Assembly: GCA_018648445.1 (NCBI GenBank)
Contig: JABGRG010000036.1
Span: 1 to 37,277, forward strand
DNA length: 37,277 nt
Direction: 5' to 3'
Source of the DNA: Rhodospirillales bacterium
GTDB lineage: Bacteria; Pseudomonadota; Alphaproteobacteria; Rhodospirillales_A; JACZKS01
Shown here: positions 23,008 through 30,360 of the stretch, in pieces
Layout: each line of letters starts with the position of its first letter
Position numbering within the stretch: position 1 is the stretch's first letter
Made by a program: the position numbers and the translations under genes
The notes under the pieces: generated by a model
Told to the model about the DNA's origin: nothing
The model's database searches: none
The model's input: the letters and a program-made list of their open reading frames with translations, nothing else

Positions 23008-23844
23008 TTAATTTTTCTTTACGCGATCACGTTCGCTCGGTTGCAACAGGCCGCGAACACGCTTTCCGCTGCCTTTACAGCTTTTCAGTTTGCTGATGCC
23101 CGTATTCAAATCCACCACGGCATCGCATCCTGCCAGCTTGTTGTCATCGCGCGCAATGCGCACGTCGCCGCTCAACGTGACAATACCACTATCCACGTTA
23201 TAAACACCACGTTCGGCCCAAACCTCTTCCTGTACGGTCTTAATGTAAATGTCATCAAATGCATCGACCCGATGGACGCGGCTCTTCCCAGCTTTGTCGT
23301 TCTTGAAATAGGCGACGAGAACTTCGGTTTTCAGTGTCCGGTCGGCGCGCCGCGCCACGGCGTTGCCCCGAGCCACGGCCATACGCTTCAATTCGTAATA
23401 TTCGAGCTGTCGGTCGGCCGTGATTTCGTCCTGCGCCGTAACCAGCCGAACCTTCTTTCCGCTGAGCACCATAATCGATTTGTCGACGTCGTAAACCGCC
23501 GTCTCACCAAAGGCATTTTCTCCGCCGGAATCAATTTTCACACGTCCCACGGCATCGATACGCGAAATCTCGGTTCCACCCTTTGCGCCCTTTCGATAGT
23601 AGGCGCGCAGCAAATCCGCATTGATCGAAAGTTCACCTCGTGTCGCCCTGGCATTCCCACGGGCCAGGAAAACCTGTCCGTCCTGTTGCCATTCGATGCC
23701 ATCGTCGGCCTGAACCTCGATTGGCAAATCAGAATCCGAGCTTGAAAAATCCAGGTTCTGGGCAGCCCCTGATCCCGGCAATATCATCGCCGCCGTAAAC
23801 CAGACCGCCAGAAAACCAAGGAAACGTCCCTTCCCGGTTCTCAT
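23008..23844 (-). CDS. lptA: periplasmic LPS bridge protein LptA
   Basis: This 278-residue protein begins with a signal peptide (MRTGKGRFLGFLAVWFTAAM then ILPGSGAAQ). OstA/LptA beta-jellyroll repeats follow: IEWQQDGQVFLARGNARATR, LSINADLLRAYY, DKSIMVLSGKKVRL and GVYNVDSGIVTLSGDVRI. LptA polymers carry LPS across the periplasm to LptD. It overlaps lptC by four bases (ATGA). The C-terminal tail is basic (RVRGLLQPSERDRVKKN). It is longer than E. coli LptA (185 residues), with more repeats. Confidence 0.93.
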   Translation of the reverse strand: MRTGKGRFLGFLAVWFTAAMILPGSGAAQNLDFSSSDSDLPIEVQADDGIEWQQDGQVFLARGNARATRGELSINADLLRAYYRKGAKGGTEISRIDAVGRVKIDSGGENAFGETAVYDVDKSIMVLSGKKVRLVTAQDEITADRQLEYYELKRMAVARGNAVARRADRTLKTEVLVAYFKNDKAGKSRVHRVDAFDDIYIKTVQEEVWAERGVYNVDSGIVTLSGDVRIARDDNKLAGCDAVVDLNTGISKLKSCKGSGKRVRGLLQPSERDRVKKN

Positions 23845-24575
23845 GGCGTTTCCTTCCCGACACTGGGGTAGATAACCAATTTCGCCTTTCCGGTGAAGGT
23901 TATGGTTCTGCCCTTATCACTCAATTTCATCCCCTCGGAATTCAGATTTCCAAACGGCCCCTGCCCCTCGACCGGCACATTACTACGGGCGGCTCCTGCT
24001 TGCAGATCGATTGTCGCCATTTCGGTGCGAAGTTCATAACCAGAATCGTGGAACAGATTCACCGCGCCGGTCAACTCGAGTGTTTTCTCAGTCGGGGAAA
24101 GAAGCCCGGTATTAGCGGTCAATACCAGCCACGACCCGTCGTCCAAGGTCATGTCAGCCTTGGGCATTTCCAGTGCCACCGGCTCTCCAGACTCCCAGAA
24201 ATCTTTGCGAATGCGGAAATTCTTGGCAAGGTCAGCGGTGATGGAAAACGGGTTGTTGTCAGCATCCGTCCCGACGAGCCGAGGATTGACGATGTTCGAG
24301 TTTTCGGTCTCAGTCGCAATCATGGTTGAAAACCCGATCAGAAAACGCCCGTCGGAAGGCTGCAAATATGGCCACGCCGCGACCAGAACAATCAGCACTG
24401 CAGCCCCAACCGGCAACAGAACTTTCATCATTCCGACAAAGCGGCTGTAACCGGTTCCGAATTTCTTCGCCACCCGGGGCGCAAAGGGCGCCTGAGTTCG
24501 CGACTTGGTTCGCGCCTTGACACCCGCCTGCGGCTCGCTTGGCCATGTTTGGGTATCGGTGTGCGGTGCGTTCAT
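23841..24575 (-). CDS. lptC: LPS export protein LptC
   Basis: This protein of about 244 residues has a cytoplasmic basic N-terminus (KARTKSRTQAPFAPRVAKKF), one membrane segment near residues 50-70 (MMKVLLPVGAAVLIVLVAAW) and a periplasmic LptC domain (SNIVNPRLVGTDADNNPFSI, ending FTGKAKLVIYPS). It anchors LptA to the LptBFG complex. The start is uncertain: GTG 24581 is 3 nt after the kdsD stop, and ATG 24575 two codons later is chosen as the commoner codon. The gene overlaps lptA by four bases. Confidence 0.88.
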   Translation of the reverse strand: MNAPHTDTQTWPSEPQAGVKARTKSRTQAPFAPRVAKKFGTGYSRFVGMMKVLLPVGAAVLIVLVAAWPYLQPSDGRFLIGFSTMIATETENSNIVNPRLVGTDADNNPFSITADLAKNFRIRKDFWESGEPVALEMPKADMTLDDGSWLVLTANTGLLSPTEKTLELTGAVNLFHDSGYELRTEMATIDLQAGAARSNVPVEGQGPFGNLNSEGMKLSDKGRTITFTGKAKLVIYPSVGKETP

Positions 24576-24584
24576 GGCCACCTT

Positions 24585-25580
24585 CTACGCCACGCCCGCG
24601 CGCAGGCAATCGTGGATGTGCAGAACACCGACCGGCGCCGTATCGCGCACAACAAAGAGATTAGTGATCGACCGCGAATTCATGATCTGCACGGCTTCGC
24701 TGGCCAGGGCGTCGGGCCGTATTGTCGTGGGGTTCGCCGTCATCACGTCGGCGACACGCCGACCCAGAAGATCGGGGCTCATGTGTCGGCGAAGGTCGCC
24801 GTCGGTAACAATCCCCAGAAGCACACCCGCGTCATCGATAATGCCGATGCAGCCAAAGCTCTTGGCGGTCATTACAATCAACGCATCCGCCATGGTCGCG
24901 TCGGCGCTGGCCAGCGGCAGGTCGTCGCCCTCGTGCATCAGGTCCGAAACCTTTAGCAACCGGCGGCCAAGATTACCGCCGGGATGAAACACATGAAAGT
25001 CTTCCGCGGAAAAACCTTTGCGTTCCAGCAATGCCACGGAAAGCGCGTCGCCCAGCGCCATCATCATGGTCGTCGAGGTGGTCGGCGCCAACCCCATCGG
25101 GCAGGCTTCGATCCGACCCGGAAGCAGGAGCGCAACCTCGGACGCTTTGGCCAACGCCCCGTCGACCGAACTCGTCATGCAAATGATCGGAACATTGAAC
25201 CGTTTGGCGTATTCAATAAGGTCGACAAGCTCGGACGTTTCCCCGGAATTAGACAATGCCAACAAGGCATCGCCCTCGACAATCATGCCCAAATCGCCGT
25301 GACTGGCCTCACCGGGATGAACGAAAAACGCGGGCATTCCGGTGGAAGCCAAGGTCGAAGCGATTTTGCGGCCAACATGCCCGGCTTTTCCCATGCCGGA
25401 AACGATCACCCGCCCGCGCAAGCCGTCGATCAGGTCCAGCGCCGCGCTAAATTGCGCGCCGATGGAACGTGCCAGCGCCTCCAGCCCTTCGGCCTCGATT
25501 CGCAAGACGCGACGTGCCGATTCCAGGCCCAAATCGGCATTCTTGTCGCCAATTTGCCCGGGCGCGCCAGAAGAGGTCAT
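24585..25580 (-). CDS. kdsD: arabinose-5-phosphate isomerase KdsD (KpsF/GutQ)
   Basis: This 331-residue protein has an N-terminal sugar isomerase (SIS) domain (about 40-190: VIVSGMGKAGHVGRKIASTL, then PGEASHGDLGMI and LALSNSGETSELVDLIEYAK). Two C-terminal CBS domains follow (from about 205: MHEGDDLPLASADATMADAL and VMTANPTTIRPDALASEAVQ). It converts ribulose 5-phosphate to arabinose 5-phosphate, the first step to Kdo of the LPS inner core. It lies directly upstream of lptC, with 3-9 nt between stop and start depending on the lptC start chosen. The kdsC phosphatase gene often found between them is absent here. Confidence 0.95.
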   Translation of the reverse strand: MTSSGAPGQIGDKNADLGLESARRVLRIEAEGLEALARSIGAQFSAALDLIDGLRGRVIVSGMGKAGHVGRKIASTLASTGMPAFFVHPGEASHGDLGMIVEGDALLALSNSGETSELVDLIEYAKRFNVPIICMTSSVDGALAKASEVALLLPGRIEACPMGLAPTTSTTMMMALGDALSVALLERKGFSAEDFHVFHPGGNLGRRLLKVSDLMHEGDDLPLASADATMADALIVMTAKSFGCIGIIDDAGVLLGIVTDGDLRRHMSPDLLGRRVADVMTANPTTIRPDALASEAVQIMNSRSITNLFVVRDTAPVGVLHIHDCLRAGVA

Positions 25581-25752
25581 TTACGTTTTCCGTCCATTTG
25601 CGCCTATCGGTTTGGCTACGGCATCACGCAGCCCCATCTGATCAGCTTCGTCACGGATGAATGAATACCGTCCCGCACCAACCGGCGGAGTATGCGCCCA
25701 AGGCCTTGAATCGTCAATAAAACAGCGCGGTTACGGCTTATTTGTGAAGCGC

Positions 25753-26379
25753 TCAGTGATGGAAAATGTCAGGATCGTCCCAGCCCAACAGATCCAGTTC
25801 GCCACGAGCCGGCAGGAAGTCAAAACAGGCTTGCGCCAGCTCGGTGCGCCCTTCCCTGGCCAGCCACGCGTCAAGTATCTCGCGCAGCCGATGCAGATAA
25901 AGAACATCGCCCGCCGCGTATTTCACCTGTTCGGGAGTCAATTGGGCGGCCCCCCAGTCCGACGACTGCTGTTCCTTGGAAACCTCAACGCCGAGCAATT
26001 CCCTGCACAAATCTTTCAGGCCGTGCTTGTCGGTGTTGGTGCGCGTCATTTTGGATGCGATCTTGGTGCAATAGACCGGGGCGCAGATCACCCCCAGATA
26101 TTTGTGGATCGCGGCCACGTCAAAACGCGCAAAGTGGAACAGTTTGGTCACGCTTGCGTCGGTCAATAGCGCTTTCAAATTAGGCGCATCGTAATGCGGT
26201 TCGGGAAAATGAACCAAATGACAAACGCCGTCGCCCGCCGAAAGCTGGACCACGCAAAGCCGATCGCGATGCGGATTAAGACCCATGGTTTCGGTATCCA
26301 CCGCAACCGAGGTCCCAAAGTTCAGTCCTGGCGGAAGATCTCCGATATGGACTTGCGCTGATTTGAGATCGTTCGTCAC
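25753..26379 (-). CDS. rnd: single-domain ribonuclease D
   Basis: This 208-residue DEDDy 3'-5' exonuclease shows AVDTETMGL (Exo I Asp/Glu), KLFHFARFDVAAIHKYLG (Exo II Asp) and QVKYAAGDVLYLHRLREIL (Exo III Tyr and Asp). The HRDC domains of E. coli RNase D are lacking, as in most alphaproteobacterial versions. It trims the 3' end of tRNA precursors and other small RNAs. The start is GTG 26379 with AAAGGGG 6 nt upstream; a longer frame upstream merely translates the tRNA-Leu gene. That GGGG can pair with CCCC (26395-26398 complement) in a short hairpin, possibly limiting translation. The gene lies 35 nt after the tRNA. Confidence 0.93.
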   Translation of the reverse strand: MTNDLKSAQVHIGDLPPGLNFGTSVAVDTETMGLNPHRDRLCVVQLSAGDGVCHLVHFPEPHYDAPNLKALLTDASVTKLFHFARFDVAAIHKYLGVICAPVYCTKIASKMTRTNTDKHGLKDLCRELLGVEVSKEQQSSDWGAAQLTPEQVKYAAGDVLYLHRLREILDAWLAREGRTELAQACFDFLPARGELDLLGWDDPDIFHH

Positions 26380-26414
26380 GCGATGCCCCTTTGCGGGGAA
26401 AAAATTTGAAAATT

Positions 26415-26501
26415 TGGTGCCCAGGAGAAGACTCGAACTTCCACGACCTTGCGGCCACAGGTACCTGAAACCTGCGCGTCTACCAATTCCGCCACCTGGG
26501 C
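26415..26501 (-). tRNA. tRNA-Leu (anticodon CAG), CCA encoded
   Basis: The minus strand folds as a class II tRNA of 87 nt: acceptor GCCCAGG with CCTGGGC, discriminator A and an encoded CCA. The D arm contains GGCGGAATTGGTAGACGC. The anticodon stem CAGGT/ACCTG encloses loop TTCAGGT with anticodon CAG. A long variable arm (TGGCCGCAAGGTCG region) follows, then the T arm with GTTCGAGTC. It reads CUG codons. Its sequence, translated, explains the apparent coding extension of rnd. Confidence 0.96.
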
Positions 26502-26539
26502 ACAAAACAAAAACCTGCCGAAACCGGCTGGCAGGGGGT

Positions 26540-26568
26540 TCGTTAATGCCATAGGATGACGATGTCAA
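26540..26568 (-). promoter_or_regulatory. promoter candidate for tRNA-Leu and rnd
   Basis: On the minus strand a perfect TTGACA (26563-26568) is followed after 17 nt by TAACGA (26540-26545). Transcription would start about 30 nt before the tRNA 5' end. No intrinsic terminator lies between tRNA and rnd, so rnd may be read from the same promoter. Confidence 0.5.
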
Positions 26569-26701
26569 CCGGCTTTGTGGCAACGACGGTTGATGAACCA
26601 CAAAAAGCCGTCACATTCGGGCCAAAAGTGGTAATCTGTCCCCCACCGTGGGCGTGGTCGGGTTTGGGCGCAAACGACAATTTCTTGACGAGGAGAAAGC
26701 A

Positions 26702-27706
26702 ATGGGCCGTCGTGTGGTAACCGTATTTGGCGGGTCGGGATTTCTTGGGCGGCATCTCGTCAAACGTTTGGCGACGGAAGGTTATATCGTCCGTGTCGCG
26801 GTGTGCGACATTGAAACGGCGTTGTTCCTCAAAACTGCGGGCGGCGTCGGTCAGGTCGTCCCGCTTCAGGCAAACATCTGTCATGCCGATTCCGTTGCGG
26901 CTGCGGTTCAGGACGCCGACGCCGTTGTCAATCTCGTGGGCATCCTGTCGGAATGGGGCAAACGCACGTTTGAGAAAATCCACGTCGAAGGCGCTGCCAA
27001 TGTGGCGAAGGCAGCCGCCGAAGCCGGGGTCAAAAGACTGGTCCAGATTTCCGCCATTGGCGCAGATGTGGAATCCCCGTCGGCCTACGCAAGAACCAAG
27101 GCGGCGGGCGAGGAAGCGGCACGAGCGGCCTTTTCCGGCGCGACCATCGTGCGCCCCAGTGTGGTTTTCGGACCCGAGGACAAGTTCTTTAACACGTTTG
27201 CCGCCATCTCCCAGATAACGCCGATTTTGCCCGTATTCGGCTGCCCTGGGCTGCCACGCTTTGTTTCCGCCTCAGAAGGTGGGCCGACGATCGATTTCTT
27301 TGGCGACGGCGGCACGCGTTTCCAGCCGGTCTACGTGGCCGACGTCGCAGCCGCCATCACGGGCATCCTCGACGATGAAAATACGGCGGGAAAAACCTAT
27401 GAACTCGGCGGGCCGGAGGTCTACAGCTTCAAGGAAATCATGGAACTTGTCATGGCCGAAACCAAGCGTTCGCGGCTGCTGGTTCCCGTGCCCTTCGCCA
27501 TTGCGGCATTTGAGGCCTGGTTCATTGAAAAGCTGCCCAATCCGCTTTTGACGCGCGATCAGGTCAAGCTGCTGCAATCCGATAATCTGGTTGCGGAGGA
27601 TGCCTTGGGCCTGAAGGATCTGGGCGTCGGGGCGACATCGGCGGAAACCATTCTTCCGACCTATCTCGGACGTTTCCGGCCACCAACGGCCCAAGGCCGA
27701 AGATAG
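26702..27706 (+). CDS. NDUFA9-like NAD(P)-binding protein (complex I accessory type)
   Basis: This 334-residue atypical short-chain dehydrogenase/epimerase has an N-terminal Rossmann motif VVTVFGGSGFLGRHLVKRLA (GGSGFLG) and the family core NLVGILSEWGKRTFEKIHVE. ISAIGADVESPSAYARTKAA stands in the position of the catalytic Tyr/Lys, followed by IVRPSVVFGPEDKFFN. This is the alphaproteobacterial relative of the mitochondrial complex I subunit NDUFA9, which binds NADPH. In bacteria its role is unclear, possibly complex I or quinone biosynthesis support. ATG 26702 follows GAGGAGAAAGC, so the longer upstream frame is not used. It converges with the cyclase gene (14-nt gap). Confidence 0.9.
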   Translation: MGRRVVTVFGGSGFLGRHLVKRLATEGYIVRVAVCDIETALFLKTAGGVGQVVPLQANICHADSVAAAVQDADAVVNLVGILSEWGKRTFEKIHVEGAANVAKAAAEAGVKRLVQISAIGADVESPSAYARTKAAGEEAARAAFSGATIVRPSVVFGPEDKFFNTFAAISQITPILPVFGCPGLPRFVSASEGGPTIDFFGDGGTRFQPVYVADVAAAITGILDDENTAGKTYELGGPEVYSFKEIMELVMAETKRSRLLVPVPFAIAAFEAWFIEKLPNPLLTRDQVKLLQSDNLVAEDALGLKDLGVGATSAETILPTYLGRFRPPTAQGRR

Positions 27707-27720
27707 CACCCGACAAGGCG

Positions 27721-29529
27721 TTATTTACCTTCTTGCCAAATCACTTCGTAGACCGGAACCGGGTCCGCGAAGCCTTTCATTTCCCGCGTGCCGCGGGATT
27801 CGAATTTGATCGGGCGGCCCGTGCAAAGGCCCTTGACCACTTCGGAAACGATGATCTCGTCGGATTCCGCCACCGCACACAGGCGCGCCGAAAGCTGCAC
27901 GGTAACACCGAACAGATCGTCGTCTTCCACCACCGGTTCACCGGCGTTGATCCCGATGCAAAGGTGAAGCGGAATATCGCCTTCGGCGGCGTTGTTGGCG
28001 ATAACCCGTTCCTGCATTTCGATGGCCGCCTCCACCGCGTTGGAAACCGTCGCGAAGGACGCCATGATGCCGTCGCCCGTGTGTTTCACCTCGCGCCCCG
28101 AGAAATTGGTAAGCGCGGATCGCACGATCCGGTTATGGGTTCGCACCACATACTGGGCCGCGTCATCTCCGACGCTGACGGTCATGCTCGTCGATCCGAC
28201 GATATCGGTGAACAACACGGCGAGCGGACCGGAATGTTCTTCGGCTTTGGCCGGGTTGCGCCAATTCTCAAGGGCCGATGTAAGCTGGTGGGAACCTTCG
28301 GTGTCGCCCTCCAGGAACGCCATCATCGACTGCCGCCCCGCTTCGTACATTTCGACGTACTTCGGCTGCATCAAATAATCGGCCGCGCCATCGGCGAATT
28401 TACCCGCCATCGAAGCTGGCGTGCCAAGGCTTTGAACGGACTCCGACAAAATGGTATGGGAATCGCTTGCTTCCAGACCTTGGGTGGTGGCCAGCGAGTC
28501 TACCGCGCCGGCAACATAAAGATTGATGCCGAATCGCGAAAACGCGTCGACCGGACCCGATGCCCGGATTTCCTCGGCGGCGGCACCGACGAACGTCGTC
28601 ATCTTCGACTTCTGAGCCTCGCCGGCGGCGGTTAGGGGCTCTTTCGCCTCCTGTTCGGGCTCTGGCTCGGCCTCGAGAATGTTCTCCACCTCGGGCGCCT
28701 CTTCTTCCTCCGGAGCCTCTTCCGAAACGTCTGGCGGCGGTGGAGGCTCCTTATCGGATTCTTGCAAGGCCTTGAGGATGTCCTCTTTGGGCTGCGCCAA
28801 TTTGCGGCGAATCTTGGTTGGGCGCGCCGGGGCCGCCGCGCGCGCCGGGGCACGGGGCCGTCGCGGCGAGGCCACGATCTGAATTCCGTTCAGGAAAATC
28901 AGGGCAAGCACCCCGAAACTGAGAAGAAACGTCGTAATGAAGACGACGAACAGCGCATTTGCTTCACCGGCGCCCATGACCGCGATATTCCGTGCCGCTA
29001 GTTTCGGTGCGAAAACCGGCAACAACCCGGTCACAAGCGCGGCCAATCCCAACGCCACGAGGATGTATATGAACACCCGGAAAAAGAGGCCGGGAACGGT
29101 AACAACGGTCGGAGCCTTTCCCTTCCCCCGGCGCGCACGGCCGCGGCGCCCCGCCGCGCCGTCGTAAAGGTCGTCGTCGTCGTCATCGTCGTCGTCGTCG
29201 GCCCATGAACTGTATAAGTTGTCGCCTCCGCGACCACCGGATTGACTTTCAAAACGGCCGGAACCCGATCCGCCGCCCGACGGTGAGGATTGTTCCGCTT
29301 TGGTGGCTGCAGCCAATCCGGCGCTTTTGAAAACGACGACCTGTTTGTACAGGCCTGTCTCGTCGTCATAAACCTCGCGAACCACCTTCACCATCGCCTT
29401 GGAGCTTTGCGAAAGCTGCTTTGCTTCCTCGATCGCCGCGTTGGCGCCGGTAACCGGATGGCGAGCATGAATCTCCCATCGTTCGCCGACCAAAATGCAG
29501 ACTTCGTAACTGGCGTTAGCGTCACTCAT
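27721..29529 (-). CDS. membrane-anchored class III adenylate/guanylate cyclase with N-terminal extension
   Basis: This 602-residue multi-part protein has five segments. Residues 5-70 form a small conserved-looking domain (YEVCILVGERWEIHARHPVT). A Gly/Ser linker and a run of ten Asp (111-120) follow, then a basic patch. Two membrane segments lie at about 147-170 and 192-215. A Pro/Glu-rich linker leads to a cytoplasmic domain (about 308-425) of unknown fold. The cyclase domain (about 433-600) has metal-binding D442 (LFTDIVGST) and D486 (HTGDGIMASF), purine-selecting K482, and D538 and R549. The transition-state Asn is replaced by Q545 (GVTVQLSARL), a substitution found in other alphaproteobacterial cyclases. 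The ligands suggest an active adenylate cyclase. The start follows no strong ribosome site. Confidence 0.88.
   Translation of the reverse strand: MSDANASYEVCILVGERWEIHARHPVTGANAAIEEAKQLSQSSKAMVKVVREVYDDETGLYKQVVVFKSAGLAAATKAEQSSPSGGGSGSGRFESQSGGRGGDNLYSSWADDDDDDDDDDLYDGAAGRRGRARRGKGKAPTVVTVPGLFFRVFIYILVALGLAALVTGLLPVFAPKLAARNIAVMGAGEANALFVVFITTFLLSFGVLALIFLNGIQIVASPRRPRAPARAAAPARPTKIRRKLAQPKEDILKALQESDKEPPPPPDVSEEAPEEEEAPEVENILEAEPEPEQEAKEPLTAAGEAQKSKMTTFVGAAAEEIRASGPVDAFSRFGINLYVAGAVDSLATTQGLEASDSHTILSESVQSLGTPASMAGKFADGAADYLMQPKYVEMYEAGRQSMMAFLEGDTEGSHQLTSALENWRNPAKAEEHSGPLAVLFTDIVGSTSMTVSVGDDAAQYVVRTHNRIVRSALTNFSGREVKHTGDGIMASFATVSNAVEAAIEMQERVIANNAAEGDIPLHLCIGINAGEPVVEDDDLFGVTVQLSARLCAVAESDEIIVSEVVKGLCTGRPIKFESRGTREMKGFADPVPVYEVIWQEGK
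29170..29199 (-). repeat. GAC trinucleotide repeat encoding ten Asp
   Basis: On the minus strand the codons are GAC four times, GAT once and GAC five times, encoding residues 111-120 of the cyclase-like protein. One interrupting GAT lowers slippage risk, but the tract could still vary in length between strains without changing frame. Confidence 0.9.
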
Positions 29530-29786
29530 TTAAAGTCATCCAACCCACAGTTTCACCCTGCGGGCCTCTCCCTATTCCTCATCCTTCCGAAAGATTACCG
29601 GGAAACCGGACAAAACAACAGTATTTCAATACCCGATAAATTATAATGTTGGGTCTCGGTTTGAATTCCGTTGCTTCTGAATGTCGGTCGCGGACACCGA
29701 TTGTTTTGCGTTGGACAATGATTATCTATCATACTTAGTATCGATTCGAGCATCGGCTTGCTTTGGACCTTTCGAGGGATGATGAG
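29530..29786. other. divergent intergenic region between cyclase and exported protein
   Basis: These 257 nt carry no gene. They are AT-rich and hold ATTATAAT (29641-29648), a self-complementary TATAAT that could act as a -10 box on either strand, although no clear -35 box is paired with it. Start signals for both divergent genes must lie here. Nothing else is visible. Confidence 0.4.
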
Positions 29787-30338
29787 ATGATTGGAATTCG
29801 CGCGATTCTGGTTGTTATGGCGTTTGGCGCGAGTGTTTTCAGCGCCCCGGCGCAGGCCTCGGATGCAGCCATCGATGCATTTTTCGGTCGTTATTCCGGA
29901 AGTGCGATTTCAACGTCGGATGAGGGACTCTCCAAGCGAGATCTGAGCGTTCACATCGATGACGCCGGTGCGGGCGCTTTTTCCCTCGACTGGATAACTT
30001 TTACCCGCAAGGCCGACGGACGGCGGAAACGCAAAAGCTATTCCATCACCTTCAAACCGACGAAGCGCGAGAACATTTACGCCTCGGCGATGCAGCGCGA
30101 CAAATTCGGCAATGCGGTCCCGCTGGACCCGCTGAAGGGCGAGCCCTACGTATGGGCCAGAATTCAGGGTAAAACCCTGACCGTTCACGCGCTTCATATC
30201 ATTGAAGACGGTGGTTACGAGCTGCAAATATACGAGCGCACCCTGAGGGAAAAGGGCCTGGACCTGCGCTTTTCACGCATCCGCAACGGCGAGCAATTAC
30301 GAGTAATCACCGGATCGTTGGTGCGGTTCGACGACTGA
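29787..30338 (+). CDS. small exported protein of unknown function
   Basis: This 183-residue product starts with a signal peptide (MIGIRAILVVMAFGASVFSA then PAQAS), cut near residue 24, and is expected in the periplasm. The mature part begins DAAIDAFFGRYSGSAISTSD and looks like a small beta-rich domain; no cysteines, lipobox or membrane segments are present. It ends TGSLVRFDD. No family was recognised. The start is ATG 29787; a TTG at 29763 would lengthen the signal peptide needlessly, and GAGGGATGATGAG precedes the chosen ATG. It converges with pheT over a 22-nt gap. Confidence 0.8.
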   Translation: MIGIRAILVVMAFGASVFSAPAQASDAAIDAFFGRYSGSAISTSDEGLSKRDLSVHIDDAGAGAFSLDWITFTRKADGRRKRKSYSITFKPTKRENIYASAMQRDKFGNAVPLDPLKGEPYVWARIQGKTLTVHALHIIEDGGYELQIYERTLREKGLDLRFSRIRNGEQLRVITGSLVRFDD

Positions 30339-30360
30339 CAGGCCCGAGCGCCTATGATTT

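Noticed and set aside
22168..23745. Long plus-strand reading frame of about 525 codons opposite lptB and lptA
   Set aside because: It is antisense to two clearly recognised genes and has no recognisable domain; long frames on the opposite strand are common in GC-rich DNA.
26380..26601. Coding extension of about 74 residues in front of rnd
   Set aside because: It translates the tRNA-Leu gene and its leader; the family N-terminus and a ribosome site support GTG 26379.
27733..28635. Plus-strand reading frame of 300 codons opposite the cyclase domain
   Set aside because: The cyclase motifs lie on the minus strand; the antisense product shows no domain or ribosome site.
29161..29200. Repetitive GTC tract considered as a CRISPR or tandem-repeat locus
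   Set aside because: It is a simple trinucleotide run inside a coding sequence with no spacers.
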